A DNA stretch of 41,796 nt from Lachnospiraceae bacterium. Lineage in GTDB: Bacteria > Bacillota_A > Clostridia > Lachnospirales > Lachnospiraceae. Of this stretch, positions 7,797-17,073 are shown piece by piece. Position numbers and translations under genes: made by a program. How positions within the stretch are numbered: the first letter of the stretch is position 1; each line of letters begins with the position of its first letter. The DNA lies in the NCBI GenBank assembly GCA_024683935.1, contig JAIKXV010000068.1:1-41796 (forward strand), written 5' to 3'. Below the pieces are notes generated by a model. The model was not told where the DNA came from. It saw only the letters and a program-made list of their open reading frames with translations, and did no database searches.

Positions 7797-9338
7797 ATGC
7801 TGAACAGCAGAAAAAATAAAATTCTTTCCCGTATCATGGCTGTGCTTCTTACCGTTATGATCATTTCCGGATGCGGAAAGAACGGGGAAAAGATAGTAAC
7901 TAACAAGGATGATGCGATCCGTTCTTCAACAGAGGCAAGCGAGACTTCGCTTCCTTCCCTGGAGAGCGATGATATTGGTGAGCCCGATGAAGATGACGGG
8001 CATGAAAACGGAGAAGTGTCCACAGGACATGAAGAGGATGCCGCCATTTCCGACAGTTTTGAAGAAGGTGTGGCTTTTATCAACCGTTCGGGCGGAGTTC
8101 TTCCGGAGATAGACTACGAAACGGTTAAATACGAGCCTGCCGAGCGTGACAGCGAGCTTCCGGTTAATAAGAAGGCCCCGAAGGAGATCGAGCAGAGATT
8201 AAATGACGATAAGGTGAAGACCGTAAGGCTGCACCGCAGCGGAAACGGTGCGACCATAGATTTTACCGTATATACCAATCCCGAAGACCGCCTGATAGAA
8301 AAGATCGTTTCTACCGAATACGGCAGCGAGGGACGGGAAGTGACCGGTTTTTATTATAAGAACGGCGTGCTTTTGTATACTTACAGATATATGGATGATC
8401 TCTACGGCATAAATAAGGATGATGCCAGGAAAAGCGGCGGGCAGAGATGCTATTTCCTGAATGATTTTCTTTCGGAATGCTATGCTACCTACGGGGAAAA
8501 CAATGAGTCCGTAACCGCGGCCACCTATGACGATATGAATCCGGATATTCAGAAGGAATACGACGAGCTGGAAGCGGAGCTGATAAACAGGGCCTATGTA
8601 AATTATGACGTGCTGAGATCCATTCCGTCCACAGCGAAGATTTACGGATATGTGTCCGATGAATACGGCGGGACGCTGGCAAATACAAAGGTCACGATAA
8701 AGAGCGAGGCTAACGGCTACGAATCCTCTGTCACGACAAACGGCGACGGATATTATGAATTCGCTGTTCCGGTCAATACCGCCGACTGGTATAATATGGT
8801 CTTTGAATACGGGGATTTTGCACCCTCGATGGTGAATGATATCTATATCAGACCGCGTACGATCGAGTATCCGATAGGTGTGACCTATATGTCGCCGGAA
8901 GGGGAGGAGCAGCATGACAAAGATGTTTATCTCCTGGATGTCACAAAGCAGTCCCCGGACAAATTAAAGGAAAACCAGTATGAGGTGGTGCTGACTTACA
9001 ATACCGAGAAGATACCGGAGCTCATTCCCTTTACGCTGGATCTGAATTCCGGCAGATATGAAAACAATCTTTCCCAGATAATTACGGTTGACAGCAGCAC
9101 GGATTACAAGTATTTTGTAACGGATCAGGTGAACGGAAAAAAGGGAAACAATATGTCTAATGACATGTCTCTTTCTGAAGCCCAGGTTAAAGTGTATAAT
9201 AAGAACGGCCTGGTGGGATCCTTCCAGGCACCGGTGGGTCATTCCGGAGTGGTATGGGAGGTATTTGAGATAAAGGGTTCGGAGATAATACCCTCTAATA
9301 ATTATTATTTCGAGACGGGAAAGAATATATTTTTCTGA
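7797..9338 (+). CDS. Secreted lipoprotein with a carboxypeptidase-regulatory-like domain
   Basis: The ATG at 7797, with AAAGGCAGG upstream, gives 513 residues beginning with a lipoprotein signal: basic N-terminus, hydrophobic core and lipobox ISGC with the modified Cys26. An acidic, low-complexity linker rich in Glu/Ser/Asp follows. Around residues 278-355 the sequence (KIYGYVSDEYGGTLANTKVTI, then NGDGYYEFAVP) has the form of a CarbopepD_reg/CnaB-like beta-sandwich. The function of the remainder is unknown. A longer frame from 7686 would bury the signal peptide and is rejected. It is co-directional with the deacetylase 30 bases downstream, suggesting a cell-surface role. An extended -10-like TGGTAATAT lies upstream near 7720-7730. 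Confidence 0.7.
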   Translation: MLNSRKNKILSRIMAVLLTVMIISGCGKNGEKIVTNKDDAIRSSTEASETSLPSLESDDIGEPDEDDGHENGEVSTGHEEDAAISDSFEEGVAFINRSGGVLPEIDYETVKYEPAERDSELPVNKKAPKEIEQRLNDDKVKTVRLHRSGNGATIDFTVYTNPEDRLIEKIVSTEYGSEGREVTGFYYKNGVLLYTYRYMDDLYGINKDDARKSGGQRCYFLNDFLSECYATYGENNESVTAATYDDMNPDIQKEYDELEAELINRAYVNYDVLRSIPSTAKIYGYVSDEYGGTLANTKVTIKSEANGYESSVTTNGDGYYEFAVPVNTADWYNMVFEYGDFAPSMVNDIYIRPRTIEYPIGVTYMSPEGEEQHDKDVYLLDVTKQSPDKLKENQYEVVLTYNTEKIPELIPFTLDLNSGRYENNLSQIITVDSSTDYKYFVTDQVNGKKGNNMSNDMSLSEAQVKVYNKNGLVGSFQAPVGHSGVVWEVFEIKGSEIIPSNNYYFETGKNIFF

Positions 9339-9368
9339 TCGGACTCCTGTCTTTTCTGCAGTTTATTT

Positions 9369-10355
9369 ATGGTTCGTATAAAAAGAATCAGAAGGAAAAA
9401 GCTTGTTTTATTTGCCGCGGCATGTGCTCTATGTGTCGCGGTTCTTGTGCTGCTTTCAGTTGTTGCCGTTTCGGTGATAAAAGGAATAAAAAAGGCCGAT
9501 AATACCGGGCAGGATAATACTGACACCGTCGCTGATATCTTTGACGGGAATACGGAGGATCCCGGCAAAGCATCCCCGGAGAATCCCGGCAGCGAGCTGC
9601 CGGAAACCGCAGAGGACGAGCCCGGAGATGCGGAGAATGACGTAGAGACCGAAGAGAAGGATATGGTAAGCTCTGCGGAGGTCAGGGAAATACCTGAAAA
9701 AAGAGAGGGGGAGAAGGTCTATATTACCTTTGATGACGGCCCCTCTGTATATACAGGAGAAATACTGGACATACTCCGGGAATACGACGCTAAAGCCACC
9801 TTCTTTGTATGCGGTACGGGGGATTCGGATGAAAGGCTGAAGCCTCTGTACGGAAGGATAGTTGAGGAGGGACATACGATAGGTATGCACTCTTATTCTC
9901 ATGTCTATTCCAAGGTGTACGGGGATCTGGAACTGTTCCAGTACGACCTTGATAAAATACGAAATCTAATCTATAATGAGACGGGTGTGGTGCCTAAATA
10001 CTATCGTTTTCCCGGAGGCAGCGGAAATACGATCGCATCGCTTCCCATGAAGGATTACATATCGGTGCTATACAGTCAGGGAATGGAGTACTATGACTGG
10101 AATGTCTATGGCGGGGATTCATCAGGAAACAGACTTTCATCCGCAGATATCGTAAAGAATACCCTGGACGGAGTGGACAGACGGGATACGGCCGTGATCC
10201 TTCTCCATGATACCGGGAGTAAGAGAAATACGGTGGAAGCTCTGCCGGGCATATTAGATGGTCTGAAACAGCGAGGCATGGATATAAGGGCCATAGATGA
10301 TGACACACCGCCTTTCCATCAGTTTGGTGATATGGAACCCGATCAGATAAACTAA
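9369..10355 (+). CDS. Membrane-anchored polysaccharide deacetylase (CE4/NodB)
   Basis: This 328-residue protein has a basic N-terminus and one membrane helix (12-37), then an acidic linker to about residue 112, and a NodB-homology domain outside the membrane. The five CE4 motifs are seen: TFDDGP (120-125) with the catalytic and metal aspartates, HSYSH (174-178) supplying metal histidines, RFPGGS (213-218), DWNVYGGD near 243-250, and LLHD (278-281). The family removes acetyl groups from N-acetylglucosamine or N-acetylmuramic acid in peptidoglycan or other glycans. No clear ribosome-binding site precedes the ATG at 9369, so the start is less certain. The gap to the bactofilin is only 15 bases, indicating an operon. 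Confidence 0.88.
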   Translation: MVRIKRIRRKKLVLFAAACALCVAVLVLLSVVAVSVIKGIKKADNTGQDNTDTVADIFDGNTEDPGKASPENPGSELPETAEDEPGDAENDVETEEKDMVSSAEVREIPEKREGEKVYITFDDGPSVYTGEILDILREYDAKATFFVCGTGDSDERLKPLYGRIVEEGHTIGMHSYSHVYSKVYGDLELFQYDLDKIRNLIYNETGVVPKYYRFPGGSGNTIASLPMKDYISVLYSQGMEYYDWNVYGGDSSGNRLSSADIVKNTLDGVDRRDTAVILLHDTGSKRNTVEALPGILDGLKQRGMDIRAIDDDTPPFHQFGDMEPDQIN

Positions 10356-10370
10356 GGAGGAATGCAATAG

Positions 10371-12047
10371 ATGGGTTTTTTTGATGATTTTAAGGAGGAT
10401 CTTTCGCAGGCCGTGGATGAAATGAACATGGCTGAAAAGGCAGCAGAAACAGCTGCTGAGACTGAGATTCCTGCGAAAGAAACACCGATGCCGGATGCAG
10501 CGATAATTCCGGATACGGCAGAAGAGGGAGTTCAGGAAAGCCTGAATCTCGCGGAAATGCTGGATAAGATGCCCGAGATGCCGACAGAGGAGCTGCCGGT
10601 ACCTGATTTTGATTTTGGAGCAGGAGACGTTTCCAATACGGAACCTGAGGCAGCCGCTGTTCCTGAGACTTTGCCTGAGATCGCTCCCGAGCCTGAAATT
10701 GCATTGGAGCCCATGGAGGAAGCGGTTCCCGAACCTGAATTGTCTTTTGACAGCATACCGGAACCTGCGGCAGAGCCGAAGCCTGCTCTTGAACCTGATA
10801 TGGCATTTGAGCCGGAGCCCGCAGCAGAGCCTGAACCCGGGATCGCTCCTGAGCCGGAAATGGCATTGGAGTCCATGGAGGAAGCGGTTCCCGAACCTGA
10901 ATTGTCTTTTGACAGCATACCGGAACCTGCGGCAGAGCCGAAGCCTGCTCTTGAACCTGATATTGCATTTGAGCCGGAACCCGCGGCGGAGCCTGAACCC
11001 GAGATCGCACCTGAGCCCGAACCTGTTGCAGAGCCCGAGCCTGAGATTGCACCTGAGCCGGAAATGGCATTTGAGCCTGAGATGACGCTCGAGACTAAAC
11101 CTGCGGCAGAGTCCGAACCCGAGATCACACCGGAGCCTGAGCCGGTTGCAGAGCCCGAGCCTGAGATTGCACCTGAGCCTGAGATGACGCTCGAGCCCGA
11201 GATGACGCTCGAGCCCGAGATGACGCTTGAACCGGAAGCTGCAGCAGAGCCTGAGCCCGAGATGGCTCCCGAGCCTGAACCCGCTCCGGTAGAGGCATCT
11301 GTTATGGCAGCGGTTGAAGGACTTATTTCCGAGGAGCCCGCTGCAGAAGAGCCTGCGGCAGAGGCAGCTCCCGCTGACTATACATTTGAGGAGCCTGCGG
11401 CAGAGGCAGCTCCCGAAGAAACTGCATTTGAGGAACCTGCGGCAGAAGCAGTTCCCGAAGAACCCGTATTTGAAGAGTCTGCAGCAGAGGCAGATATTGA
11501 TATAGATGAAGAAAAGGAGAAAAAGGAAATGAGTGAAGAGAAGAAGGTAGAGCTTCCCGAACTGGAGGACGGCCCTGAGGCAGATGAGAGCGGCAGCGTA
11601 ACAGCCGGCATGACCATTAACGGTGACATCACATCCGAGGGTTCTCTTGAAGTAATAGGTGTTGTAAACGGCAATATCAACGTAAGAGGCAAGCTTAACG
11701 TTTCCGGTGCCATAACAGGTAATTCAAAGGCGTCCGAGGTATTTGCGGATTCCGCGAAGATCACCGGAGAAGTAATAAGCAAGGGTGCTGTAAAGGTTGG
11801 GCAGGAGTCCGTTATCATCGGAAATATCACAGCAACAAGCGCTGTTATAGCAGGAGCTGTAAAGGGTGATATTGATGTCAGAGGACCGGTTATCCTTGAT
11901 ACATCCGCCATCGTAATGGGAGATATCAAGTCCAAGTCAGTACAGATCAATAACGGTGCTGTTGTTGAAGGACACTGCTCACAGTGCTATGCAGAGATCA
12001 GTCCTACAACATTCTTTGACGAACTTAAGAACGCAGTTGGCGTCTGA
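10371..12047 (+). CDS. Bactofilin with a long Glu-Pro repeat N-terminal extension
   Basis: The last ~145 of 558 residues form a bactofilin beta-helix (from about 412: [19 protein letters not shown], then repeated GNI/GDI turns), ending in a short region with HCSQC. Bactofilins polymerise without nucleotide and scaffold envelope enzymes. The N-terminal ~375 residues are unlike ordinary bactofilins. About 80-320 is a Glu-Pro/Ala repeat (PEPE, AAEPE), and 325-375 is an AEEP-type repeat. A 54-residue unit is duplicated head to tail, and a six-residue EPEMTL unit occurs three times. AAGGAGGAAT lies before the start. It sits between the deacetylase and pyrH with 12- to 15-base gaps, so it is probably cotranscribed with both. 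Opposite-strand frames here are repeat artefacts. Confidence 0.88.
   Translation: MGFFDDFKEDLSQAVDEMNMAEKAAETAAETEIPAKETPMPDAAIIPDTAEEGVQESLNLAEMLDKMPEMPTEELPVPDFDFGAGDVSNTEPEAAAVPETLPEIAPEPEIALEPMEEAVPEPELSFDSIPEPAAEPKPALEPDMAFEPEPAAEPEPGIAPEPEMALESMEEAVPEPELSFDSIPEPAAEPKPALEPDIAFEPEPAAEPEPEIAPEPEPVAEPEPEIAPEPEMAFEPEMTLETKPAAESEPEITPEPEPVAEPEPEIAPEPEMTLEPEMTLEPEMTLEPEAAAEPEPEMAPEPEPAPVEASVMAAVEGLISEEPAAEEPAAEAAPADYTFEEPAAEAAPEETAFEEPAAEAVPEEPVFEESAAEADIDIDEEKEKKEMSEEKKVELPELEDGPEADESGSVTAGMTINGDITSEGSLEVIGVVNGNINVRGKLNVSGAITGNSKASEVFADSAKITGEVISKGAVKVGQESVIIGNITATSAVIAGAVKGDIDVRGPVILDTSAIVMGDIKSKSVQINNGAVVEGHCSQCYAEISPTTFFDELKNAVGV
10704..11027 (+). repeat. 162-bp direct tandem repeat inside the bactofilin gene
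   Basis: Two head-to-tail copies, 10704-10865 and 10866-11027, are nearly identical (for example C/T at the fourth codon) and encode a 54-residue unit. The period is a multiple of three, so copy number can change without breaking the frame. Confidence 0.85.
11181..11234 (+). repeat. Three 18-bp tandem repeats (EPEMTL) in the bactofilin gene
   Basis: The unit GAGATGACGCTCGAGCCC occurs three times in a row with minor changes, encoding EPEMTL copies. Further single copies lie upstream near 11080. It is an in-frame microsatellite-like tract. Confidence 0.7.
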
Positions 12048-12059
12048 GGTAAACTGTAT

Positions 12060-12755
12060 ATGAAAAGAGTGATGCTGAAGCTTTCGGGAGAAGCTCTCTC
12101 GGGCGATAAGAAGACCGGTTTTGATGAAGACACCGTGCGCACCGTTGCGAAGGATGTGCTTGAGCTTCAGAAAAAGGGTCTTGAGGTCGGTATAGTTATC
12201 GGCGGGGGCAACTTCTGGAGAGGAAGGACCAGCGACAGCATAGACAGGACAAAGGCTGACCAGATAGGAATGCTGGCGACGGTAATGAACTGTATCTATG
12301 TGTCCGAGATCTTCCGTTCCGAAGGCATGATGACCAATATCCTTACTCCTTTTGAAATAGAGGGATTTACCAAGCTCTTTACAAAGGACAGGGCAAATAA
12401 GTATTTTTCAAAGGGTATGGTTGTATTCTTTGCAGGAGGCACAGGGCATCCCTATTTTTCCACGGATACGGGAGTAGTATTAAGGGCGATAGAAGTCGAG
12501 GCAGATATGATACTGCTGGCCAAGGCAATAGACGGGGTATATGACAGCGATCCCAGGAGCAATCCGGATGCAAAGAAGTATAAGACCGTCGGCATTGATG
12601 AGGTTATTGCAAAGAAGCTTCAGGTCGTGGATCTCACCGCATCCATAATGGCAATGGAGAACAAGGTGCCGATGCGCGTATTCCTGCTGAATGAAGAGCA
12701 CAGTATCTTAAATGCGGTATCCGGTGACTTTAACGGTACAGAAGTCACTGTATAA
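12060..12755 (+). CDS. pyrH: UMP kinase
   Basis: At 231 residues this is the normal size of bacterial UMP kinase, which phosphorylates UMP to UDP with ATP as a cytosolic hexamer. The amino-acid-kinase fold is clear: MLKLSGEAL at the N-terminus, GIVIGGGNFWRG, DRTKADQIGMLATVMN for UMP binding, AGGTGHPYFSTDT, and the late DGVYDSDPRSNPDAKKY nucleotide region. A ribosome-binding site overlaps the end of the bactofilin gene (tgaggt). It begins the conserved block pyrH-frr-uppS-cdsA-dxr-rseP, which is nearly universal in Bacillota in this order. Confidence 0.97.
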   Translation: MKRVMLKLSGEALSGDKKTGFDEDTVRTVAKDVLELQKKGLEVGIVIGGGNFWRGRTSDSIDRTKADQIGMLATVMNCIYVSEIFRSEGMMTNILTPFEIEGFTKLFTKDRANKYFSKGMVVFFAGGTGHPYFSTDTGVVLRAIEVEADMILLAKAIDGVYDSDPRSNPDAKKYKTVGIDEVIAKKLQVVDLTASIMAMENKVPMRVFLLNEEHSILNAVSGDFNGTEVTV

Positions 12756-12775
12756 GCAGTGTATAGGGAGGTATT

Positions 12776-13333
12776 ATGGCAGACGAGAGAATAGCAAAGT
12801 ATGAGGAAAAGATGCAGAAGTCCCTGGATAACCTTCAGGGAGAACTTGCTTCCATAAGGGCGGGGAGAGCAAATCCCCATATCCTGGACAAGATTAAGGT
12901 GGATTATTACGGAACTCCCACAGCAATACAGCAGGTGGGCAATGTCTCGGTTCCCGAAGCCAGGGTTATCATGATAAAGCCCTATGACAAGAGCATGCTG
13001 AAGGATATTGAAAAGGCTCTGCAGGTTTCCGATATAGGCATCAATCCCAATAATGACGGAACCGCTATCCGCCTCGTTTTCCCTGAGCTTACAGAGGACA
13101 GAAGAAAAGAGCTCTGCAAGGATGTTAAGAAAAAGGGAGAAGAGTGCAAGGTTGCTGTCAGGAATATCAGACGTGACGGCGTCGATGCATTGAAGAAGCT
13201 CGGAAAGAGTGAAGACATTTCCGAAGATATCATAAAGGATCTCCAGGACGAACTGCAGAAGATCACCGATAAATATATCAAGAAGGTGGACGAGGCAGGC
13301 GCTGAGAAAGAAAAGGAGATCATGACGGTTTGA
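12776..13333 (+). CDS. frr: Ribosome recycling factor
   Basis: At 185 residues it has the standard length. The product works with EF-G to split the 70S post-termination complex. Diagnostic segments are KMQKSLDNLQGELASIRAGRANPHILD near the N-terminus, VDYYGTPTAIQQVGNVSVPEARV in the middle, and the long C-terminal helix DDLQDELQKITDKYIKKVDE-like. AGGGAGG lies before the ATG. The stop overlaps the TTG start of uppS. Confidence 0.97.
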   Translation: MADERIAKYEEKMQKSLDNLQGELASIRAGRANPHILDKIKVDYYGTPTAIQQVGNVSVPEARVIMIKPYDKSMLKDIEKALQVSDIGINPNNDGTAIRLVFPELTEDRRKELCKDVKKKGEECKVAVRNIRRDGVDALKKLGKSEDISEDIIKDLQDELQKITDKYIKKVDEAGAEKEKEIMTV

Positions 13334-14046
13334 GCGTACCGGAGCATGTAGCCATAATTCTTGACGGAAACGGGCGCTGGGCGAAATCCAAGGGAATGCC
13401 CAGAACCTACGGTCATACTCAGGGTGCGAAGAATGTGGAAACCATCTGCCGGGTGGCATGGAATATGGGGATAAAGTATCTCACAGTCTATGCCTTTTCG
13501 ACAGAGAACTGGTCCAGGCCGGGAGATGAAGTGAGCGCTATCATGGATCTCCTTCGTTCCTATCTGAAGACATGCAAGAAAACCGCAGAAAAGAACCATA
13601 TGCGGGTGCGGGTCATAGGAGATAAGAGCGGGCTGGCAGAGGATATTCAGAAAAGCATTGCCGAACTGGAGGATTTCAGTAAGGGCTTTGACGGACTCAA
13701 TTTTCAGATCGCCCTGAATTACGGCAGCAGAGACGAAATAACCAGGGCTGTTAACCGTATCGTAAATGAGATAAGAGAAGGTAAAATATCTCAGGATGCG
13801 GCTGTGACAGAAGAAATGATAAACAGCCATCTGGATACTGCGGGGATCCCTGATCCCGATCTTCTGATAAGGACCAGCGGGGAAGAGAGATTATCCAATT
13901 ATCTCCTGTGGCAGTGTGCGTATACGGAGTTCTATTTTACCGATATACACTGGCCTGCCTTTAATGAGGAGGAGTTAAAAAAAGCTGTTGAGGACTATTC
14001 CTCAAGACAGCGCCGGTTTGGAAAAACCGGGGAACAGGTGGAATAA
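13330..14046 (+). CDS. uppS: Isoprenyl (undecaprenyl diphosphate) synthase
   Basis: This 238-residue cis-prenyltransferase extends farnesyl diphosphate to undecaprenyl diphosphate, the lipid carrier for peptidoglycan and other surface glycans. Visible motifs are the catalytic DGNGRWA (Asp12), YGHTQGAKNV, TVYAFSTENWSRP, and the C-terminal RTSGEERLSNYLLWQ with the isopentenyl diphosphate-binding Arg and Ser. Translation starts at TTG (13330), which overlaps the frr stop as TTGA. This suggests coupled translation. Confidence 0.96.
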   Translation: MSVPEHVAIILDGNGRWAKSKGMPRTYGHTQGAKNVETICRVAWNMGIKYLTVYAFSTENWSRPGDEVSAIMDLLRSYLKTCKKTAEKNHMRVRVIGDKSGLAEDIQKSIAELEDFSKGFDGLNFQIALNYGSRDEITRAVNRIVNEIREGKISQDAAVTEEMINSHLDTAGIPDPDLLIRTSGEERLSNYLLWQCAYTEFYFTDIHWPAFNEEELKKAVEDYSSRQRRFGKTGEQVE

Positions 14047-14050
14047 GAAT

Positions 14051-14875
14051 ATGCTGAAAACAAGGGTTTTAAGCGCCGTAGTACTGGTGGCCATCCTTGG
14101 CACCGGTCTTTTTGTCGGGGGACTCCTGTGGTGGGTCCTTCTTCTTTTTATATCAATGATCGGCTATCATGAATTCTGTGAGGCCATAAGGAAAAAGCCG
14201 GGAGCGGAGAACGCTGCGGAAGTGTGTGAAGAGGCAGAGATCGCAGTGCCGGAGATAACCGGCTATTTCTGTACAATAGTCTATTACGGAGTGATACTCT
14301 TACACAGGGATATGAAGTACGTGGTATATACCATTGCGGGTTCAATGGTGCTTTACATGATATGCTTTGTTTCCCACTATCCCAAATACGATAATTCCAG
14401 GATCATCAGGAATTTTTTCGGTTTTCTCTATATACCCGTAATGATCTCATTTCTTTACCTCTTAAGGATCAGGAGCAACGGCTTAACGGAAGTACTTCTG
14501 GTGGTCATTTCCTCCTGGATCTGCGACACCTTTGCCTATTTTACCGGAATGTTATTCGGACGTCATAAACTGGCCCCTGTGCTGTCACCGAAAAAATCCG
14601 TTGAAGGGGCTATCGGCGGCGTTGTATTTTCAGCGATTTTCGGAGCGATCCTGGCTTTGATTTCCGGCGGAAGTGTTGGAATATATGCTGTAGTTGCCGG
14701 AACCGGTGCGGTGGTCTCGCAGTTCGGTGATCTGTTTGCATCGGGGATCAAGAGAGATCAGGGCATAAAGGATTACGGCACCATCATTCCCGGACACGGC
14801 GGTATATTGGACAGATTTGATTCAGTTATCATAACCGCTCCGGTTATCTACATTTTGTGTTTCCATCTGATATAA
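14051..14875 (+). CDS. cdsA: Phosphatidate cytidylyltransferase
   Basis: This 274-residue integral membrane enzyme makes CDP-diacylglycerol from CTP and phosphatidic acid, the branch point for phospholipid synthesis. There are several membrane helices and the family signature near the C-terminus, SGIKRDQGIKDYGTIIPGHG followed by GILDRFDS. The region SPKKSVEGAIGG is also conserved. The ATG at 14051 follows AGGTGGA and sits four bases after uppS. A longer frame from 13988 would only add residues overlapping uppS. Confidence 0.95.
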   Translation: MLKTRVLSAVVLVAILGTGLFVGGLLWWVLLLFISMIGYHEFCEAIRKKPGAENAAEVCEEAEIAVPEITGYFCTIVYYGVILLHRDMKYVVYTIAGSMVLYMICFVSHYPKYDNSRIIRNFFGFLYIPVMISFLYLLRIRSNGLTEVLLVVISSWICDTFAYFTGMLFGRHKLAPVLSPKKSVEGAIGGVVFSAIFGAILALISGGSVGIYAVVAGTGAVVSQFGDLFASGIKRDQGIKDYGTIIPGHGGILDRFDSVIITAPVIYILCFHLI

Positions 14876-14890
14876 GTTAAGGAGGCGGCT

Positions 14891-16024
14891 TTGAAAAGAC
14901 TGGCGGTTTTAGGTTCTACGGGCTCCATAGGAACCCAGACAATGGATATAGTTGATGCACATCCGGAGGATCTGTCTGTTGTATCGGTTGCCGCAGGAAA
15001 GAATACCGGTCTGATAGAAAAGCAGATAAGGAAGTATAAGCCGCAAATCGCGGCTCTTTACGATGAGAAAGCTGCAGAGGATCTGAAGGTCAGGGTTTCA
15101 GATACCGGAGTCAGGGTTTTATCCGGTATGGACGGCATAATGGAAGCCGCAGCGGTGGACGCAGATATCACCGTCGGCGCCATGGTGGGCATGATAGGCA
15201 TAAGGCCTACTCTGGCAGCCATAAGGGCAGGGCATGATATCGCCCTTGCGAATAAGGAGACCCTGGTTACAGCCGGACATATCATCACAAAAGAAGCGAA
15301 GGAAAACGGAGTGAAGCTTCTTCCCGTGGATTCCGAGCATTCTGCCATATTCCAGTCATTAAACGGAGAAGAACACTCGAAGGTGGAAAAGATACTTCTC
15401 ACGGCCAGCGGAGGTCCCTTCAGGGGAAAGACAAAGGCAGAGCTTGAGAATATGACTGCCGGAGAGGCACTGAAGCACCCGAACTGGGACATGGGGCCGA
15501 AGGTCACGATAGATTCGTCAACACTTGTGAACAAGGGACTGGAAGTCATGGAGGCACGCTGGCTCTTTGATGTTGACTATGATCATATAGAGGTGCTTAT
15601 CCATCCCCAGAGCATAGTTCATTCCGCAGTTCAGTACACAGACGGCGCGGTGATAGCGGAGCTGGGAGTTCCTGATATGCATCTCCCCATACAGTACGCG
15701 CTTTTTTACCCGGAAAGAAAGAACCTCGATATGGAAAGGCTGGATCTTTTTAAGATCCGGGAGCTCACCTTCGAAAAGCCGGATATGAAGACCTTCCGGG
15801 GACTGGAGCTGGCCCTTAAGGCAGCGAGAGCAGGGGGCACGATGCCCACTGTCTTTAATGCAGCCAATGAAGAGGCGGTAAAGCTTTTCCTGAACGGAGA
15901 GATCAGATATCCTGAGATCGCGGAACGTATAGAAAAAGCCATGGACGACCACCGGTTGATCCCGGATCCCGACATGGACGAAATCTTTGAATGTGAAAGG
16001 AAAACGAGGGAAGAATTCAGGTAA
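14891..16024 (+). CDS. dxr: 1-deoxy-D-xylulose 5-phosphate reductoisomerase
   Basis: This 377-residue enzyme commits the MEP pathway by turning DXP into MEP with NADPH. The NADPH-binding loop LGSTGSIGTQTMDIV opens the protein, followed by ANKETLVTAG, PVDSEHSAIFQSL (metal-binding Asp/Glu), TASGGPFRG, and HPNWDMGPKVTIDSSTLVNKG. All are diagnostic. The start is TTG at 14891 after AAGGAGG. Its final codon overlaps the rseP start by one base (TAATG). MEP-pathway product feeds UppS in the same operon. Confidence 0.97.
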   Translation: MKRLAVLGSTGSIGTQTMDIVDAHPEDLSVVSVAAGKNTGLIEKQIRKYKPQIAALYDEKAAEDLKVRVSDTGVRVLSGMDGIMEAAAVDADITVGAMVGMIGIRPTLAAIRAGHDIALANKETLVTAGHIITKEAKENGVKLLPVDSEHSAIFQSLNGEEHSKVEKILLTASGGPFRGKTKAELENMTAGEALKHPNWDMGPKVTIDSSTLVNKGLEVMEARWLFDVDYDHIEVLIHPQSIVHSAVQYTDGAVIAELGVPDMHLPIQYALFYPERKNLDMERLDLFKIRELTFEKPDMKTFRGLELALKAARAGGTMPTVFNAANEEAVKLFLNGEIRYPEIAERIEKAMDDHRLIPDPDMDEIFECERKTREEFR

Positions 16025-17061
16025 TGCAGCTGATCCTGTTTATAATAATACTCGCGGTTCTGGTCCTTGTTCATGAAGGCGGACACTTTGTGATAGGGAA
16101 AAAGAGCGGCATAGGAGTAGATGAATTCAATATCGGTTTCGGGCCTGTTATTTTCAGACGTGTTCATAACGGGACCAAGTACAGCTTGCGGCTCCTGCCC
16201 TTTGGTGGTTCCTGCGTTTTTGAGGGATTCGACGGCGAGGAGAGTGACAGTCCCACGTCTTTCATTAATTCTCCCGTATGGGCCAGATTTTCCACCGTGG
16301 CAGCCGGACCCTTCATGAATTTTGTGCTGGCTTTCTTCCTGTCGCTTTTTGTAATAGGCAGTGCAGGCTATGATGCCCCGGTGCTGTCCGGAACCATTGA
16401 GGGCTTTCCTGCTGAGGAAGCGGGGCTCGAAGCCGGAGATGAGATATATTCCGTAAACGGCAAGAAAGTTGTATTATACCGGGATATCAGTATGTATCTC
16501 CTTTTCCATGAGGGAGAAACCGTCAGGGTACGCTATAAAAGAGACGGTCTGTTCTATGACACGGTCATTACGCCGAAATATGATGCGGAGGATGGAAGGT
16601 TTTATCTCGGAATCCTTGGCGGCATGCGTGAAAAGGGCAATGCTCTGCAGACCATGCGCTACTCTGTTTCAGAGGTGAGATACTGGATAGAAATGACGGT
16701 CAACAGCATTATCAATATTTTTAAAGGCCGGGTATCAAAGGATGACCTGGCGGGACCCGTGGGTGTCGCAAAGGTTGTGGGGGATGTTTACGAGGAATCA
16801 AAGCCGGAAGGGCTTTTTGTCGTATGGCTTAATATGCTGCAGCTAACCATCCTCTTGAGTGCGGATCTGGGAGTCATGAACCTGCTTCCCTTCCCGGCCC
16901 TTGACGGCGGCAGGCTGGTATTCATCATTATCGAAGCTGTGACCGGAAAAGGCGTGGATAAGAGGATCGAAGCCGGTTTTCATTTCTTCGGCATGTGCTG
17001 CCTTCTGCTTCTCATGATGTTCGTGATGTATAACGATATTTCAAAGATATTTGCCAGGTAA
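16024..17061 (+). CDS. rseP: Site-2 intramembrane zinc protease
   Basis: This 345-residue membrane metalloprotease of the RseP/RasP family cleaves transmembrane anti-sigma factors or signal peptides within the membrane. The zinc motif HEGGH (His17, Glu18, His21) lies in the first helix. A PDZ-like domain is seen at about 125-185 (GFPAEEAGLEAGDEIYSVNGKKV), and the third metal ligand region LDGGR is near residue 295. The N-terminus overlaps dxr. It is the last gene of the block; the next gene (polC) is on the opposite strand with 12 bases between stops. Confidence 0.95.
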   Translation: MQLILFIIILAVLVLVHEGGHFVIGKKSGIGVDEFNIGFGPVIFRRVHNGTKYSLRLLPFGGSCVFEGFDGEESDSPTSFINSPVWARFSTVAAGPFMNFVLAFFLSLFVIGSAGYDAPVLSGTIEGFPAEEAGLEAGDEIYSVNGKKVVLYRDISMYLLFHEGETVRVRYKRDGLFYDTVITPKYDAEDGRFYLGILGGMREKGNALQTMRYSVSEVRYWIEMTVNSIINIFKGRVSKDDLAGPVGVAKVVGDVYEESKPEGLFVVWLNMLQLTILLSADLGVMNLLPFPALDGGRLVFIIIEAVTGKGVDKRIEAGFHFFGMCCLLLLMMFVMYNDISKIFAR

Positions 17062-17073
17062 CATTTTTATTTC

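Noticed and set aside
10704..11027. Direct repeats in the bactofilin gene as a CRISPR array
   Set aside because: The repeats are adjacent without spacers, in frame and protein-coding.
10390..11128. Long minus-strand frames rich in SGSG or QVQ repeats opposite the bactofilin
   Set aside because: They are translations of the Glu-Pro repeat in the other direction; no ribosome-binding site, and the plus-strand gene with its conserved core explains the region.
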